Shown piece by piece: positions 1-10,668 of a stretch of DNA of 64,000 nucleotides (within the stretch, counting starts at the first letter, position 1; every line of letters begins with the position of its first letter). A program made the position numbers and the translations under genes. The notes under the pieces are model-generated. The model was not told where the DNA came from and ran no database searches. It worked only from the letters and a program-made list of their open reading frames with translations. The stretch is taken from NCBI GenBank assembly GCA_024811115.1, contig JAKOGH010001191.1, positions 217,994-281,993 of the forward strand. Direction: 5' to 3'. The stretch comes from Terana coerulea. Lineage: Eukaryota; Basidiomycota; Agaricomycetes; Polyporales; Phanerochaetaceae.

Positions 1-767
1 CGTCGCAAATTAGACTGCGGACTTGCTGCAGCTTCGATCATTACACGATAGCTGTCCTAGCCCGTGTTATGAGCGCACAAAGGATTGAGTCCAAGGGCAC
101 AAAGTTTGCAGCATGCTCTGTCGTGGGGGTATGGCTGGCGGATGACGTCGATACTTGATTGTTTCTGGCGCCGAGTTTGACAGCCACGGCGGACTATTCC
201 AAGAGAAAACTAGGCTCAGTTCGCGCGAGCAGTCTAGCAGAGCATGAGGATAAGCGAGAACTGCGAATGAGCAACATCCAGACATACATTTCGCAAATGT
301 TGCCTCTGGTGGCGGACGCCACAATTGCATGTTATACAAGACCAAACACTACAGCATGGTGATCGCAGTTGCATCGTACCAGGTGGAGGGAAGGAACGTG
401 TAGATCACGTACCAGCGAAGTGGAAGAAGCCCATTCAAATCGCAACAGGTGTCATGATTGGCGTTGGGAAAAGATGATGCGAGCTGGAAGCTTTTGACCG
501 CAGGCAGCACTTCCAGTCCTGCGCACATTCCGCCATTCGCCGGCCCTCCATACCGCCCTTCTCAGGAATGATGTATGAACCAGCGCAGCACCTCGGCCCA
601 TGCTGACCAATGACAGCCTGTCAGCGGCCAAACCGTGGACCACACGCATCTCAGATTGACAGCCGTCGAGTCACTAAACAGAGCGTACATAAATGGAAGT
701 TTTGCAAGGTAGAAAGCCAGTACTCACTCATATCTTTCAGCGAACGCTTCCAAATATTCAGCCTGAT

Positions 768-1660
768 ATGTCGCACGGCAAACAGTTCACGTTTTTCACC
801 CACAAGGGCGGCCCAAACGGCTGGTATGTGTTGCGCCAGCTGGGTCCGCACATTGTTCGTCTGACATACGCCTCGAACCCCGCAGGAAGGTCGCCGTTGT
901 CCTCGAGGAGCTGGGCTTGACGTACGAATCCATATACCTCGACTTCCAAAAGGGCGAGCACAAAGCGTCAGAGCACATCAAGTACAACCCGAACGGCCGC
1001 ATCCCAACAATCATCGACCACAAGAACAACGACTTTGTCATATGGTATGTTAGAATTTTGCCCCACATATGATAAATAACGACAAACCTTGTACCAGGGA
1101 GTCTGACGCCATCCTGCTGTACCTCGTCGAGAAGTATGACCCGGAGAACAAGATTTCTGTGGCGGGCGCCGACGAGAAGTATCAGCAGTTGCAGTGGTTG
1201 TTCTTCCAGGCGTCCGGACAGGGACCGTACTGGGGCCAGGCGTCGTGGTTCATCCGTTACCACAGCGAGCAGCTCCCGAGCGCACAGGAGAGGTACCGCA
1301 ACGAGATCAAGCGGGTCCTGGGCGTCCTTGAGAGCGTGCTGTCCAAGCAGGACTGGCTCGTTGGCGGGAAGCCTACCATTGCGGACCTCGCCTTCTTTCC
1401 GTACGTCGCGTCCAGGTTTCGAAAGCTTACGGGAAGGGTACTGACTTGTCTTCAGATGGAACGTCTCTCTCCGTTCTTGGATCCCGGATTTTGACTTTGC
1501 CGCCGAGTTCCCTGCCACCGCCGCGTAAGTGCCCTTCAGACCTCTCCAAGTCGCTTTGCCCATGAACCATTTCCGCATGCACACCAACAGGTGGCACGAG
1601 AAGCTGCGTGGAAGGGATTCGATCAAGAGAATTAACGAGATCAGAACCACTTTGGTGTGA
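768..1660 (+). CDS. Glutathione S-transferase-like protein (Ure2p/GstB type), intact copy
   Basis: Predicted exons are 768-823, 886-1044, 1098-1415, 1456-1524 and 1591-1660, all with GT-AG introns and consistent phase. The product starts MSHGKQFTFFTHKGGPNGW and continues KVAVVLEELGLTYESIYLDF, a typical thioredoxin-fold N-terminal half of fungal Ure2p-like GSTs. The NPNGRIPTI segment carries the cis-Pro, and ESDAILLYLVEKYD closes the N-domain. The C-terminal helical domain includes WLVGGKPTIADLAFFPY, with the conserved buried Asp. Such enzymes conjugate or deglutathionylate small electrophiles in the cytosol; in fungal polyketide clusters they may handle reactive intermediates (inference). A second copy sits in the right arm (18992-19892, frameshifted) and a third fragment at 3090-3226. 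No frame defect is seen here. Exact substrate unknown. Confidence 0.85.
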
Positions 1661-2462
1661 GGTGGATTGTATAATCAAAACGAAGTGAATTTTCCATGTA
1701 GTACAACATGCGGCTGTAAATACTAGGTTAGAAACATAAGACGACAAGATATAGATATAACAACGAACTCACAACTTAGCTACACTGCGATGCGTTCGAC
1801 AGCGAACATGGGAGACTCGATTCAAACTGCAAGAGCACTACACGCGCGCCTACCGCCACAAAGCACCTCGTTCCCACGCACCCACCGTGAATCACCTGCC
1901 CTAAACGCTACGCCATAAAATTTGCCTCCCGTCCTTCGCTGTTTCCTCAGAACATACTCAGCTAGGATCTATTTTATAGTTTCTAACTCGAGTCTCGCAT
2001 GTTTACACATGCCACATCCTTCAAGTCCAGTCGGTGACATCCGCGCTCGCCCGTCATACCGAGAACATGACCCGCGCCCTTTGGTCGCGGGTCTCGAGGA
2101 CGTTTGGCGGACCACCCGTGCGTGCCGGTTTCGGTACCACAGGAGGTTCGCCAGCGGGCCGAGCGTCAGTCTGATGGATTACCTTCAGGATGTGGCCTCT
2201 GTGTTGTAGAGTACGCCCTGTATATTGCCTCGAACCAATCGAAAACTTTCACTGCTTAACTTCTGTGCTTGCTCGAGTGCCTCAACTGAGCTGTTCTCTG
2301 GTTCTCAAGGACTTGGGAGTGGTCTGTCAATGGTATGTCATTGAATGATTCTCATGCTAAGATTCACCTTTTAACCGTGTTCAATATTTGCAAAGGTATA
2401 GCCCGTTTCTTACATCAATACACATTTCTACATCTCATTCATTTTCAAGGAAGTTGGATGGC
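1661..2462. other. Intergenic core of the left arm, no gene
   Basis: Lies between the 3' ends of the GST and the monooxygenase remnant. It is the best conserved part of the inverted duplication. A 95-codon open frame (1922-2209) is present in both arms, but it has no recognisable domain, no introns and sits in converging 3' flanks, so I do not call it a gene. Confidence 0.6.
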
Positions 2463-2998
2463 CTATATCAAGAACCTCCCGAAATACTTGTCCAGCAAGG
2501 CAACGTCCTCAGGGACCAATGTGATGCCCGTCCACAAATCTGGCCGGACAACAACCACAGCACCCTTGGCATGGTCCGCGCCGTCCACGCTGTGAGCATC
2601 CCGCCCGGGAAGCTGGTCGTCACACGCCACCGTCGCCATCTCCGCCAACGCCCGCAGCTGTGTCGCCTCCTTGCCCGCCCCAGCCAACACCTCCTCGAAG
2701 TCGAGCGGGAGCAGACTTGTCACGAGCATGAGCTGGAAGAGCTTCTCCTTCCTGTACCGCGCGAAGAACGACTCGGGCGACTGCAGGTGCGTCGCGAGCG
2801 CGAGGAGCCCTGGAGGTCCGACGTGAAGACGACGACGTTGAACCGGTTCCCGCCGCCGAAGAGGTCGCACAGGTACCCCACCCGGCTTTGGTCGAACATC
2901 ACGCGCGGGTTCGGCGTGCGCACGCCCTAGCGGACGGCCGTCGCGCGGTCCGGCGCGCGCTCGCTCAGCTGCAGGGGGGCCTGCGAGGGTGCTTGGCA
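2463..2998 (-). pseudogene. Broken C-terminal fragment of FAD-dependent monooxygenase
   Basis: This is the inverted copy of the last part of the intact monooxygenase at 15561-18143. The end (PEDVALLDKYFGRFLI, stop at 2463) and segments such as LQSPESFFARY and LFQLMLVTSLLPLDFEEVLA are clear. The fragment lacks the whole FAD-binding region. Near 2929-2931 the Trp codon of the intact copy (in AVRWGVR) has become TAG. A frame change and a small deletion around 2808-2815 separate the two homologous blocks (VRTPNPRVMFDQ... and LLALATHLQ...). The homology stops abruptly near 2998. It cannot encode a working enzyme. Confidence 0.85.
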
Positions 2999-3089
2999 TC
3001 GTGAGGTGAGCTATTTGTGACCTCACTACATAATGGTGTATTAATCATGGGTTGCACCCTGTTAAGACGACTACCGTAGCCAAGGGCCA

Positions 3090-3226
3090 TTATGCGCAGC
3101 AGCAGTGATTGTTCTTCCAGGCGTCCGGACAGTGCCCGTACTGGGGCCAGGCGGCGCGCGCGCGGTTCGTCTGGTACCACAGCGAGCAGCTCCCGAGTGC
3201 GCAACAGACGTACCGCAACGAGATTG
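3090..3226 (+). pseudogene. Third GST-like fragment (part of exon 3)
   Basis: About 45 codons match the middle of GST exon 3: WLFFQASGQCPYWGQA, then YHSEQLPSAQQTYRNEI. The remaining exons are absent on both sides and the match ends abruptly. It is more diverged than the two full copies, including an altered run of codons where the full copies have SWFIR. It lies just outside the left arm, next to the monooxygenase fragment. This points to more than one duplication or rearrangement at this boundary. Confidence 0.8.
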
Positions 3227-3350
3227 TTTATTCCCGTACAGTGCACTGACCGCTGCCGCAATCCAACTCCTCAAAACATCTTGGTCCTGAATCCGCAGTG
3301 CTCGGTGCTGAGTCACTGCTCATGCTTTCCGCACGAAAGTAAAGAATGGC

Positions 3351-3354
3351 AAAA
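3351..3354 (-). terminator. Pol III T-run terminator of tRNA-Ala
   Basis: On the minus strand, TCTTTTGCC lies about 20 nt downstream of the tRNA 3' end, a T4 terminator. The second tRNA-Ala has the same TCTTTTGCC context at 39364-39367. Confidence 0.55.
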
Positions 3355-3373
3355 GAGTAGTTATACTCAGAAA

Positions 3374-3456
3374 TGGACACACTGGGAATTGAACCCAGCA
3401 CCCCCGCAAACACACTTGTGCTAAGCGGATGTGATAACCAACTACACCATGCGCCC
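3374..3456 (-). tRNA. tRNA-Ala (AGC) with a ~10-nt intron
   Basis: On the minus strand the sequence folds as a tRNA. The acceptor is GGGCGCA / TGTGTCC with the G3-U70 wobble that identifies tRNA-Ala, followed by discriminator A. The D-arm is GTG/CAC, the anticodon stem TCCGC/GCGGG with loop TT-AGC-A, and the T-arm CTGGG-TTCAATT-CCCAG. The loop has 10 extra bases after position 37, where nuclear tRNA introns sit. Internal A and B boxes (TGGTGTAGTTGG; GGTTCAATTCC) are present. A near-identical tRNA with a different intron lies at 39371-39454. Confidence 0.9.
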
Positions 3457-3763
3457 CTGGCAATAATACATTTATGACAAATATCAGTGTATGCTCGGCT
3501 GATAGAGAGATCAGTGGCAAAGCCTTGGATAGTGTCCGACAAACAACTACGATGTAAACAACCCTTGCATGTCCTGTATTCTTCTCCGAACTCATTCGTC
3601 TCAAATGAATCTATTATGGCTGTTGTACATTTCTACATGCGTCGTCGCGAAACATTCACTAGGAAATACAGGTCTTGCGTGAGGGCAGCGAGAATAAACA
3701 AATGTGCGGGGGTGGGAATGCAGGCACCAAGGCGATGACACATACGACGAGTTCAGCGATGAA
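3457..3763. other. Spacer between tRNA-Ala and the PKS 3' end
   Basis: About 300 bases, no gene seen. It should hold the PKS 3' untranslated region, as the PKS is read toward it. Confidence 0.5.
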
Positions 3764-6700
3764 TCAAAGCATTGCCAGAGCTTCCACCAGTTTATTCGAG
3801 ACTTCTCCGACCTACGCCAGAGCAGTTAGCGCCTGGAGCGGACACACTGGACGCAGAAGCACTCACATAACGAGAATCAAATGGCTCAAAGTGGTTTCCG
3901 GGTATGTCGAGCACGGCCACTGGCGCGCCCAGTATCGCCTCCCACTCGGCGACCATCGCCGCCGGGTCGCTCCGCTCGGCGAGGAAGGCGTCCGACTGGG
4001 AGCGCAGGTCCGTGCTGCGCACGCGGAAGCCCTCGCGCGAGCGCAGCATGACGGCCTTCCTCGGGCGGACGTGCGCCGCCGGCGACGCGGCGGGGTCGTA
4101 CTGCACGAGGGCATGCGTCGCGTGCTGAACCTGCGTGCGGGCGAGCTCCATGGCGCGGCTGGGCGCGCCCTTGGTCGCGAACGCGGCGTTGATGACGTCG
4201 TCGGAGAGGGGCATGGTCGTCTTCGGGTGGGGCGAGTCGATGAGGACGAGCCCCGGGACGTCGATGTCGGACGCAATGAGCTGGCGTGCGACTTCGAACG
4301 CGATGACGCCGCCAATGGACCACCCTTCACGCGTCATTCAGTCAATGAAAGCCGCACACATCAGGCGAAGCACGCACCTCCGACCAGACAATGCCGACGT
4401 CCTTCTAGCTTCTCCTTGATCATGGCCGTGTAGCAGGTAGCCATCTCAAGTATGCCGCCTTCCCACCGCCCGGCGGTGGCGAACTTAGGATTGTGGATCC
4501 CCCAAAGCTCACAGCCGACGGGCGAGAGCCGTCCGTAGCAATGCGCGATCCCGCTGCCGTCGTGGATCAGGAACAGTGGAGGCGCCTTCGATCCGGCACC
4601 GGCTTGGTGCAGGACGGGGTTCACCTCCGTGCCGAACGAGGTCGACCGCTCGGACGCCTTCGCGGGTGGCGGCGACTGTGGGCCGGAGGACACGGCCTCC
4701 TGGAGGTCGCGCACGGTCTTGCAGGTCAGGAGGAGGTCCTCGGGGAGGGGGACGCCTAGCGCGGTTGCGAGCGCGTGATGCGCCTCGATAGACATCAGCG
4801 AGTCCATACCCATCCGCTCGAGATCCGCGTCGTCGTCGAGGTCGTCCTGCGGCACGCCAAGCACCGAGGCGAGAATGTCCTTAACCTTGGCGAGCGCCTG
4901 CGCGCGGCCATCGTCGTGGGCAGCGGCGGGCTCGCTGTCGGTCAGCGTGGTGTCCGAGTCCCTACTCGTCGACGGCGCGAGGCCCACGGGAGCCGAGACT
5001 GGCGCGAGGGCGGCGCAGACGTCCGTGATGGTCTTGCACGTCAAAAAGAGGTCTTCAGGGAGCTGAACGCCCAGGGCGCTGCACAGAGCGTGGTGCGCCT
5101 CGATCGACATGAGTGAGTCCAGGCCCATCCGCTCGAGGTCGTGGTCTTCCTTGAGGTCGGCGGGAGGTACGCCGAGGACAATCGCCATGATATCCTTCAC
5201 GCGCTGCACGTTGGCCGGGGGGAGCGGCAGGAGCCGCGAGGGCAGATTTGCGTGCTGGGGCGGCACTGACGCGCGGTGTGTGTTGTTGAGGGAGTTGAGC
5301 AGCCAGACGTCGGCGCGGGGACCGCCTGGCCCGCCGCGGCAGACAGGACGGCCTTGAAGCCAGACATGCGGAGCTTCTTGAACTGCATGCGCTTCATCTG
5401 CGCGACGACCTCCAGCGTCGGCGTCCCAAGCTCGAACGCATACGCGTCCGCGTACGCCCGCGCGCCGTCGAGGAAGCCGACGGTGCAGAGCACGCCGTAC
5501 GGCCGGTCGCGGTGGATGCGGCCAGGGAGGACGCGCGCCTTGCCGACGCTGCTGCAGATGAACGCCTCGCCGGCGGCGGCGGCGCAGTTGATCACGAAGC
5601 CGGCCGCGTGCAGGAGCGTGTCGACGAAGATCGGGTGCGCGACGAACGGCCCTGCGTCCGCGTCGCGCGGGAGCTGCACGACAGCGTACGCGTCCGCGCC
5701 GCCCGCGTCGAGCGTGATGTGTTTCATCGTGTGGTAGATGGGCGAATACGCCACGATGCGCGCGAAGACGATATCGTACGCCGTGCGCGTGAGGAACGTC
5801 TCCGCGTTCGGCGCGCGGGCGAGCGCCTGCCGGCGGTGCTCGAGCGTCGGCGCAAGGAACGCGAACTTTGCACTCGAGCGCGCCGCCGTCAGTGAGGGTG
5901 AACGTGCCGGCACAGTGCAGCTGCGGCGCAGCCGGGGTCCGTCGGTGTAGGACGAGATGGCGAACGCGCCGGTGTGCTTTCCCCCCGGCGCGGCGAGCGT
6001 GATCTCGGTACGGACCGTCCGCGGGGGCGCGCCGGGCGTGTACACGAGGGGTGCGAGAACGTGATGCTCGAGAGGGAGACGACGGCGTCGGGGCCCATGC
6101 GCCCGTGGTGCTCGAGCACGAGCTGTGCCGCCGCGCTCGCGAGCTCGACGTACACCGACGCCGGGCACAGGCCGAAACCCGCCACCTTATGGCCCTCGAC
6201 GAGGTGCGCGACGCGCGCGAGCGCCGTCGTGAACTTGCCGGCTCCTGGGACGCGGGCTCCGGCATGTGTTCGCACGCATCGAGGAGCGCAAAACGCGTCG
6301 GAGGCGCCGTCGGTTTCGCGGCAGCCGTCTCCGCCGCCGGCGCGTCCTCCTGGAACTTGACCCAGAACCGCGTCTTCGCGAACGGGTACGCGGGCAGCTC
6401 CGCGACGCGCGCCGCAGGCGCCATGTCCGCAAACACGCGCCGCCAGTCGAGCGCGGTGCGCACGCAGTAGAGACGCGCGAGGGACGCGGCGAGCGTCGGC
6501 CAGCCGCCCGTCTTCCGGTGCAGCGTGGGCAGGTACATCGCGTGCTGGCTCGTCGCGGGCGTCGCGCGGAGCATGGGCAGGCACGTCGGGTGTGGGCCGA
6601 CCTCAAGCCACGCCGAGACGGGGGCGCCGCCGAGCGCGTGCACGCCCTGCTCGAAGCGCACGGGCTCGGCGCAGTGGCGCGCAAAGTACGCGGGCGTGAT

Positions 6701-9700
6701 GACGGACGCGTCGCCCGGCGGCACGACGGTGCCGTGTACGTTGCTGAGGATCGGGAGCGATGGCGGGCGGAGGGTCGCGGCGGACGCGAGGGCGGTGAGG
6801 TCGGCGAGGATGGGCGCCATGGCGGCGGTGTGGTACCCGTACGGGACGTTCACGCGCGCGCACTTGCGGCCGGCGGCCTTGAGCTCGGCCTGCAGCGCGT
6901 CCAGTGCGTCGAGCGGGCCCGCGACAACGCCGTCCTCGCAGCTGCCGTTCCGCGTCAGCATCCCGCTACCACTGATGCGAAGGACGAACGCACCTGTTGT
7001 AGCACGCGACAGAAAGCCCGGCGTACGCGGCGTGCCGCGCGAGGTGCTGCTCGAGTTCTGCAGGCGACATCTTAACCGCGAGCATGCCCGTCGCGTGCGG
7101 CGCGCACTTGTCGGCCATGAGGCCCGCGCGGCCCGCAACGAGGCGCAGCGCGTCGTCGAGGCTGAGGACCTCGGCCGTCACAAGTGCAGCGTACTCTCCC
7201 AAGCTGCCGCACAATCAGCAGCACGAAATACTAGCAGCAAGCAGAAAGGGACGCACCTGTGCCCCGCGACCGCGTCCGGCGTCAAGCCCCACGCAATCAG
7301 CATCCGCGCGAGCGCGACCTCGAGCACGAACACCGCAGTCTGGTACGCACGGAAATCCCCCTCCTCCTTTCCTCTGCTCTCCCTCCGCGTCGATGATGCC
7401 CACCACGCCCGGGAAGCCCCACCGCGCGAGCGTCGCCTCGCACTCGTCCACGACGGCGCGGAAGGCCGGCGCGGTGCGGTACAGGTCGCGGCCCATCCCG
7501 GCGTACTGCCCGCCCTGGCCCGAAAACACGAACACCGTCCGCCCGCACGGCGGCGCGTCCTCCGCGACGTGCGCCGCCTTCAGCGACTGCACGACCTCGG
7601 CGGCGGTGGAACCAGACGCGGCAAGCCGGAAGCGCATCGCCTGCCGCCGCGCGGTCGCGGTGTACGCGGCGTCCGCGAGCGCGAGCGGCGACGCGGGCAG
7701 GGCGGCGAAGTGCGCGATGTATGCGGCGCGCTGGGCCTCGAGTGCTGCTTCGCTGTCTGCCGCGACGCCGACGACGACCGCGCGCCCCGCCGCTTCCTCT
7801 TCCTCCCTGTGTGGCAGCTCGGCCGCCTCCTCGAAGCAACAACGCTGCATTGCTCCCCGCCGCGCCAAAATTATTCAACAACGCCACCCTTCTCCCTCCA
7901 TCCTGCGGCTTCTCCCAGCGTGCGCCCGCCGTGTCGATGACCGTGCCGTCTTCGTGCAGCGGGCGGATGCGCGGGTTGAGCGTGCGCAGCGAGATCGCGG
8001 GCGGGACGGCGGTGTGGCGGAGCATGAGGAGCAGCTTCGCGAGGGACGCGGCGCCCGAGGCCGCTTCAGCGTGCCCGATGTTGGCCCCTTGATAGACGTG
8101 AGGTGCAGCGGTTGCGCGCCCGGGGGCGCCGAACACCGCGCGGATGCTCGCCGTCTCGACGGGATCGCCCACCTTCGTCCCTGCGTCCGCCGCATCAGCC
8201 TCTTCTCCTCCTCACCAAAGGGAAAACAAGACACGCACCGGTGCCGTGCGCCTCGACGACGCCAACCCGCGCAGGCAGTACACCCGCGCTGCTCACGAGC
8301 TTGCGGAACAGATCGACCTGCGCCGGCGCATGCGGCTGCGTGATGCTCTCCGCGTGCGCGCTGTGGTTCGACCTCGATCGCCCTGATAACCCCCAGAACG
8401 TTGTCGTGCTGCGCGACGGCGTCCGCGAGGCGCTTGAGCACGAACATCCCGCAGCCCTCCGCGCGCGCGTACCCGTCCGCGGCCGCGTCCCACGGCCTGC
8501 ACTGGCCCGTCGGCGAGAGGAAGTGCGCGCGGTCGAGGCCGATGTACATCTGCCCGCGCGCCCACGCCAAATGTGCGAGACGTCAGCGCGTGTGCGGACA
8601 AGAAAAAGGAGGAGGGAGGGGACGCACGTCGGGGCCCGAGACGACGTGCACGCCGCCGGCGAGCGCGGCGTTGCAGTCGCGCGCCTGGAGCGCGCGGCAG
8701 GCCTGGTAGAGCGCGACGGCGCTCGAGCTGCACGCGGTGTCGACGACGGCGCTCGGCCCGCTGAACTTGAACGCGTACGCGAGCTTCCCGCTCAGAAACG
8801 CGTGCAGCGTCCCTACGTGCACCCATCAATCAGCCTGCGGGTCTCCCTGCCAAACAGACGATATACAAGCAAAAGGAGGAGAGGGACGCACCGGTGGCGT
8901 AGTACACATCAACGTCCCGCCGCAGGTTCGCGGGATAGTCGTTCGTCGCGACGCCGACGTACGTCCCGACGCCATCCGGCGCCCAGCCGGGCGCGCCGGG
9001 CACCCAGCCCGCCGTCCTCGAGCGCGTGGAAGCCCGTCTGGAGCAGCACGCGCTGCTGCGGGTCCATGCTGCGCGCCTCGCGCGGGCTGACGCGGAAGAA
9101 CGCGTGGTCGAACGCGTCCGCGTCGTCTATGAAGTTGCCGCGGCGCGCCTTCATGCTGCGCCCCGCGCCGTGATGGCCCGCGGTGTACTCAGAAACGTCG
9201 AAGCGCGCGGCGGGGATCTGCGAGCGAGCGGGCTGGGTTAGTGAGGGGAGAGGGGAAGGAAAGGGGCGCGTACTTCGGAGACGGTGTTCAGGCCCTGCGC
9301 GAGCAGCGCCCAAAGCGCGGCCGCGTCGGGCGCGCCGGGGAAGCGCGCCGCCATGCCGACGATCGCGATCGGTTTCGCGCGGCGGCGCGACGTCGCGCTG
9401 GGCGGGCCCGAAGGCTTCCAGCGGTGGCATGGCTGGTATGGGATCTTGCGACAGCACAGGAGACGGGGAGGGCGCGGCGGCCGCGGACCAGTCGACCGCC
9501 GCGAAGCGGCGGGCAACGCGCGCGCGGTGCTGCGCCAGAGCACGGTGCCGGGGCCGAGGTTCACGAGCTGCAGCGCGCCGCGCGCCGCGTCGCTCTTCGC
9601 GACATCGCGCGCGACGGCGTCGAGGACGTAATCAAAATTGACGGGGTGCAGGAGCGTCATGGCCGCGACCGCCTCTGCGAGACTCGCCCCTCGGCGGCGT

Positions 9701-10668
9701 CGCCCGCACGCAGTACGGCGCCGGAGACCGTCGAGCGCAGCGGCCGGCGCAGGTCCTCGTACGTCGGAAATTTGACGTTTCGCTGTTGCAGGTCGGCGAG
9801 CAGCTGCGTGTGCACGCCGTGCAGCTCCGGGGCGTGGTAGAGCGCGTGAATCGCACTGGGGCGCGAGGTCGTGCAGGCCGCGGGGAGGTGCGCGGCGCGG
9901 AAGGCGGCGAGGGCGTCCGGGCGGCCCGAGACGGAGATGCACGTCGCGTGGGTGACGGCGGTGAGGTACAGCTTCGGCGAGGCGGGCTGGAGGTAGGTGT
10001 ATGCGTTAAAACTTAACAGTATAGTGCATTACGGTAGCACGCACCTGGTCGCTGAGATACCGCTCGACGGCGGCCTGCACCTCGTCGCGCGTCGCGCCAA
10101 AGGTGACGAGGCTCCACGGCGCGCGCTCCTTCTCGAGCATCTGCACCTGCGCGAGCTCGCGCGTGGCGTACTGTTGTGCGCGCAGCCCAAGGAAGAACGC
10201 AAAACGGAAGACCTCGGTGGCATGCAGCACCAGCGACGAAACGCTGTCCGCGCACGCGAGGACGGTCGCGGCGAACATGCCGCTCGAGAAGCCGAGGATG
10301 CCGACGTCCGGGGCGACGGAGCGGGCGCCCCGGAGGTGCGCGTCGGCGTCCGGCGACGCGAGGTAACGCAGGAGCTGGACGAGGTAGAGGTGGATGTTCG
10401 CGACGACGGCGTTGTGCGGCACGCGCTCGGGGAGGGAGAGCAGGGACTCGGGGGTCGGGGCGTCGGCCGGGGTGAGGCCCGCGCCGGCCTGGTCGTCGGG
10501 GGAGAGCGCGGCGTAGTCGGCGGTGAAGGCGTGGAAGCACGCGAGCAGCACGGCGGCGCCGAGGGGCGTGCGGGCGTCGGCGAGGGCGGTGTGGATGGTC
10601 TGCGCGGAGGTGGCGGCGGGGACGCCCTGGCCGTCGAGGACGAACGCGTGCGTGGTGGTGTTCTCCAT
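3764..10668 (-). CDS. Non-reducing polyketide synthase, SAT-KS-AT-PT-ACP-ACP-TE, frame interrupted
   Basis: Ten exons: 10668-10045, 9985-9274, 9217-8892, 8812-8628, 8549-8239, 8180-7257, 7203-6994, 6941-4378, 4324-3867, 3811-3764. SAT comes first (start [15 protein letters not shown]), with GFSSG where most SATs have GxCxG. KS shows [21 protein letters not shown] (Cys 8730-8732) and EAHGTGT. AT shows [13 protein letters not shown] and GHSLGEY (Ser split by an intron). PT has [12 protein letters not shown] (His 6189-6191) and [13 protein letters not shown] (Asp 5620-5622). Two ACPs carry DSLMS (Ser 5114-5116 and 4799-4801). TE has GGWSIGG (Ser 4317-4319) and GNHFEPFD. This layout fits a basidiomycete orsellinic-acid-type synthase (inference). 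The frame shifts at about 9690, 9515, 9380, 9010, 8368, 8122, 8085, 7835, 7355, 6245, 6045, 5937, 5868 and in the 5330 linker. No nonsense codon lies in the homologous frame, so it is either a decaying gene or one with sequencing errors. Confidence 0.85.

Larger units (their letters stand above)
100..2998. repeat. Left arm of a ~2.9 kb imperfect inverted duplication
   Basis: Read in reverse complement, this stretch matches about 17600-20560. The match runs through the GST-like gene, its upstream region and the space beyond its 3' end, into a broken copy of the monooxygenase 3' part. Identity is patchy by eye. I count 7 differences over 288 nt in 1922-2209 (about 97-98%). A 102-nt piece of GST exon 3 has about 12 differences (88%), and the upstream region is weaker still. 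The left edge is uncertain because similarity fades before about 100; the right edge is near 2998, inside the monooxygenase coding homology. The arms enclose the polyketide synthase. Confidence 0.85.

Noticed and set aside
1922..2209. 95-codon frame conserved in both inverted arms (partner 18444-18731)
   Set aside because: It lies in the convergent 3' flank of two genes inside the most identical patch. All coding-frame differences are as expected for non-coding drift, and no domain or start context supports it.
4361..7138. One 925-codon minus-strand frame treated as a single protein
   Set aside because: Its ends are real (AT part, then ACP-ACP-TE), but about 300 codons in the middle are out-of-frame low-complexity Arg/Pro/Ala. 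The true PT domain is read in the other minus frames, so it is not one protein.
6525..7940. 471-codon plus-strand frame over the PKS
   Set aside because: GC-rich antisense shadow of the AT domain region; composition is biased and no domain is seen.
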